Source of the DNA: Planctomycetaceae bacterium
GTDB taxonomy: Bacteria; Planctomycetota; Planctomycetia; Pirellulales; UBA1268
DNA: 7,285 bases
Direction: 5' to 3'
NCBI GenBank assembly: GCA_009691925.1
Contig: SIAG01000208.1
Coordinates: 1 to 7,285, forward strand
Made by a program: the position numbers and the translations under genes. This document shows, one piece after another, positions 5,880 through 7,285 of the stretch; positions within the stretch are counted from its first letter, which is position 1; every line of letters starts with the position of its first letter. A model generated the notes under the pieces. It had not been told where the DNA came from, ran no database searches, and worked only from the letters and a program-made list of their open reading frames with translations.

Positions 5880-5911
5880 GGACGGAACGCTCCAAGGGCC
5901 GAGCGCCGTCC
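5880..5911 (-). terminator. Strong hairpin just downstream of the HEAT-repeat gene
   Basis: GGACGG (5880-5885) and CGCTC (5888-5892) pair with CCGTCC (5906-5911) and GAGCG (5901-5905): eleven base pairs with a single two-base bulge (5886-5887) and an eight-base loop. The stem begins 13 bases after the TGA of the HEAT gene read on the minus strand, which is the right place for a terminator. There is no following T-run, so it would have to be a non-canonical (hairpin-only or Rho-assisted) terminator or an mRNA 3'-end stabiliser. Confidence 0.42.
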
Positions 5912-5924
5912 GAGCCCCGGGATT

Positions 5925-7285
5925 TCAGTTTCCAGCTGCCTTGATCTTCCCCAGCGCCGCGGCGGCGGCGCTGCGGACCGCCGCGAGCGGGTCGTCCTCG
6001 CTGACAAGCTCAAGGATCGGGACGGCACTCGCGGCCGCCCCCCCCAGCTCGCCGAGCGCCGTCGCTGCCTCGAGGCGAACTAGATCACGCTCGCCACGGA
6101 GGGCCTTGCGGAGGACCGGCACGGCGGCGGCCACCTGGGCCTTGTTTTCCGGCTCGATCTTCAGGAGTGCCCAGACGGCGACGGAGGCCATGAGCTGATC
6201 GTCCGACTTCGAAAGCTCGCGGAGCGTCTCCGCGACCGGGGCCGCAGCCGGGCCGATCCGGCCGAGGGCGTACGCGGCGGCGTACCGCAGGGCTGCTTCC
6301 TTCTCGTCGCCGGCGAGGAGCGTGGTCAGGGCCGGAACAGCCTCGGCCGCATCGGGGCCGATTGCCGCCAGAGCGACGGCAGCGTCGCCACGCGTGGCCG
6401 GGTCAGCGTCAGACAGCGCCGCGACGAGATTGTCGACAGCCGGCTTGGCCTTGGAGCCAGCAGCAGCGAGAAGCTCGATCGCGATCGTCCGCAGGGCCGG
6501 CTTGTCGAGCGCCTTTTCCAGCGCGGTGATAGCCGTCGGCCCGAAGCGCACAAGCGCCGTGGCCGCCGCGCTCCGGACCGCCGGTTGCCCATCCTCGAGA
6601 AGCCCGACGAACCGGTCCGCGAGGGCGGCCTCGTCGGCGTCGTCGAGGCTGCCGGTGAGATCGGAGAGCCCCGACATCGCCACGATCCGCGCGTTGGCAC
6701 GATCGGAGCCGAGGGCCGTGGAGAGGCTGGCCAGCGCCGCCGAGACGAGCGTCTTGTCTTCGGGGTGGATCCGGGCGCGGGCCCACGAGGCGACCCCGGC
6801 GAGGAACGGATCGCCGTCAGCCGAGGCCTTCTCGAGGGCGGCGTCGGCCGAGGCGACCCGCATCCGCCCGAGGGCGTAGGCCGCCGATGACCTCACGGCG
6901 GTGTCGGGGGAGTCGAGGGCGGCGGAGAGCTCATCGGCGGCTTCGGCTGCCGGCTCGCCGATCGCGGCCAGCGCCAGTATCGCCTGCATCCGCTCCTCCG
7001 GCTCGCCGGTGAGGGCCGCGGCGGTGAGCGCACCGGCGGCCGGGGCGGCGAGCGGTCCGATCTCCGTCAGCGCCACCGTCGCCCAATAGCGAGACTTCGG
7101 GTTTTTGAGCGATTCCACGAGCATCGGCACGGCATCAGCGCCGAGATCGGCAAGCGACTCCATCGCCGGCATGACGACCGAGGGATCGGCATCGGAGAGT
7201 TTGTCACTGAGAAGATTGGCCAACTTGACCGGCTCCGGGCGGAGCGTTGCGATCGCCTTGAGGCTCCCCCGACGAACCCGGGGAT
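5925..7285 (-). CDS. HEAT-repeat (PBS-lyase-like) protein, 5' end outside the window
   Basis: The frame is open from the right edge to a TGA at 5927-5925, giving 452 visible residues; the true start lies beyond 7285. A TTG at 7223 can be read as a start, but codons above it continue the same repeat pattern (SLKAIATLRPEPVKLANLLS), so the gene is cut by the window. Nearly the whole visible protein is an Ala/Leu-rich series of roughly ten or more HEAT-like helix pairs, e.g. AVRSSAAYALGRM, AVRSAAATALVRFGP, ATRGDAAVALAAIGP, LVRLEAATALGELG and the terminal AVRSAAAAALGKI. The AVR...A..ALG.IG core is that of PBS-lyase HEAT repeats, which form a superhelical protein-binding scaffold. No catalytic residues or membrane segments are visible. 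Two Trp-centred segments (visible residues 167 and 371) are about 204 residues apart, suggesting a block duplication. Binding partner and location are unknown because the N-terminus is missing. Confidence 0.92.
   Translation of the reverse strand, partial: PRVRRGSLKAIATLRPEPVKLANLLSDKLSDADPSVVMPAMESLADLGADAVPMLVESLKNPKSRYWATVALTEIGPLAAPAAGALTAAALTGEPEERMQAILALAAIGEPAAEAADELSAALDSPDTAVRSSAAYALGRMRVASADAALEKASADGDPFLAGVASWARARIHPEDKTLVSAALASLSTALGSDRANARIVAMSGLSDLTGSLDDADEAALADRFVGLLEDGQPAVRSAAATALVRFGPTAITALEKALDKPALRTIAIELLAAAGSKAKPAVDNLVAALSDADPATRGDAAVALAAIGPDAAEAVPALTTLLAGDEKEAALRYAAAYALGRIGPAAAPVAETLRELSKSDDQLMASVAVWALLKIEPENKAQVAAAVPVLRKALRGERDLVRLEAATALGELGGAAASAVPILELVSEDDPLAAVRSAAAAALGKIKAAGN

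Noticed and set aside
6322..6879. Plus-strand Ala/Ser/Arg-rich open frame opposite the HEAT gene
   Set aside because: Mirror image of the repetitive alanine-rich coding sequence; no start signal and no family resemblance.
1..7285. CRISPR array, tRNA/rRNA genes, insertion sequences or defence-system genes
   Set aside because: No spaced direct-repeat array, no tRNA-like cloverleaf, and no transposase, integrase, nuclease or similar protein motifs were seen by eye on either strand.

Overview
The window is GC-rich bacterial chromosome with seven well-supported coding regions and one partial one, nearly all on the minus strand. The likely source is a member of the Planctomycetota. This is an inference from style: strongly GC-biased third codon positions, a long HEAT-repeat protein, BioB and LeuD sequences of a type I associate with that phylum, and small TPR and methyltransferase-like proteins mixed with biosynthetic genes. 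No rRNA or other marker gene is present to confirm it.

Layout from left to right. A minus-strand gene enters from the left edge (1-120); only its N-terminus, a clear signal peptide, is visible. A gene-free stretch (121-493) follows. It carries a 31-bp-period tandem repeat and a possible promoter, and separates that gene from the divergent plus-strand bioB (biotin synthase, about 494-1516). bioB converges on a minus-strand cluster that reads leuC (5035-3629), leuD (3550-2924), a secreted beta-propeller-like protein (2927-1911) and a small TPR-like protein (1914-1585). leuD/propeller and propeller/TPR are each joined by a 4-base ATGA stop/start overlap, so the last three genes are almost certainly co-translated with leuCD. 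Upstream, on the same strand but separated by 148 bp, is a methyltransferase-fold protein (5726-5184). A gap of about 200 bp with a strong hairpin then precedes a HEAT-repeat protein (5925-7285) that is cut by the right edge.

Functionally, LeuC and LeuD form isopropylmalate isomerase, the second dedicated step of leucine biosynthesis, and BioB performs the last step of biotin synthesis. Both depend on iron-sulphur clusters, and all the expected cluster ligands are present. The propeller and TPR proteins are tied to the leu genes by translation, but nothing in their sequences explains a role in leucine synthesis.

No mobile element, CRISPR array, tRNA or defence-type system is visible, and I do not see a convincing new system. 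The most unusual points are the coupled leuCD-propeller-TPR arrangement, a ten-base poly-G tract inside the propeller gene whose slippage would fuse it in frame to the TPR gene, the tandem repeat in front of bioB, and a long-range internal duplication in the HEAT protein.
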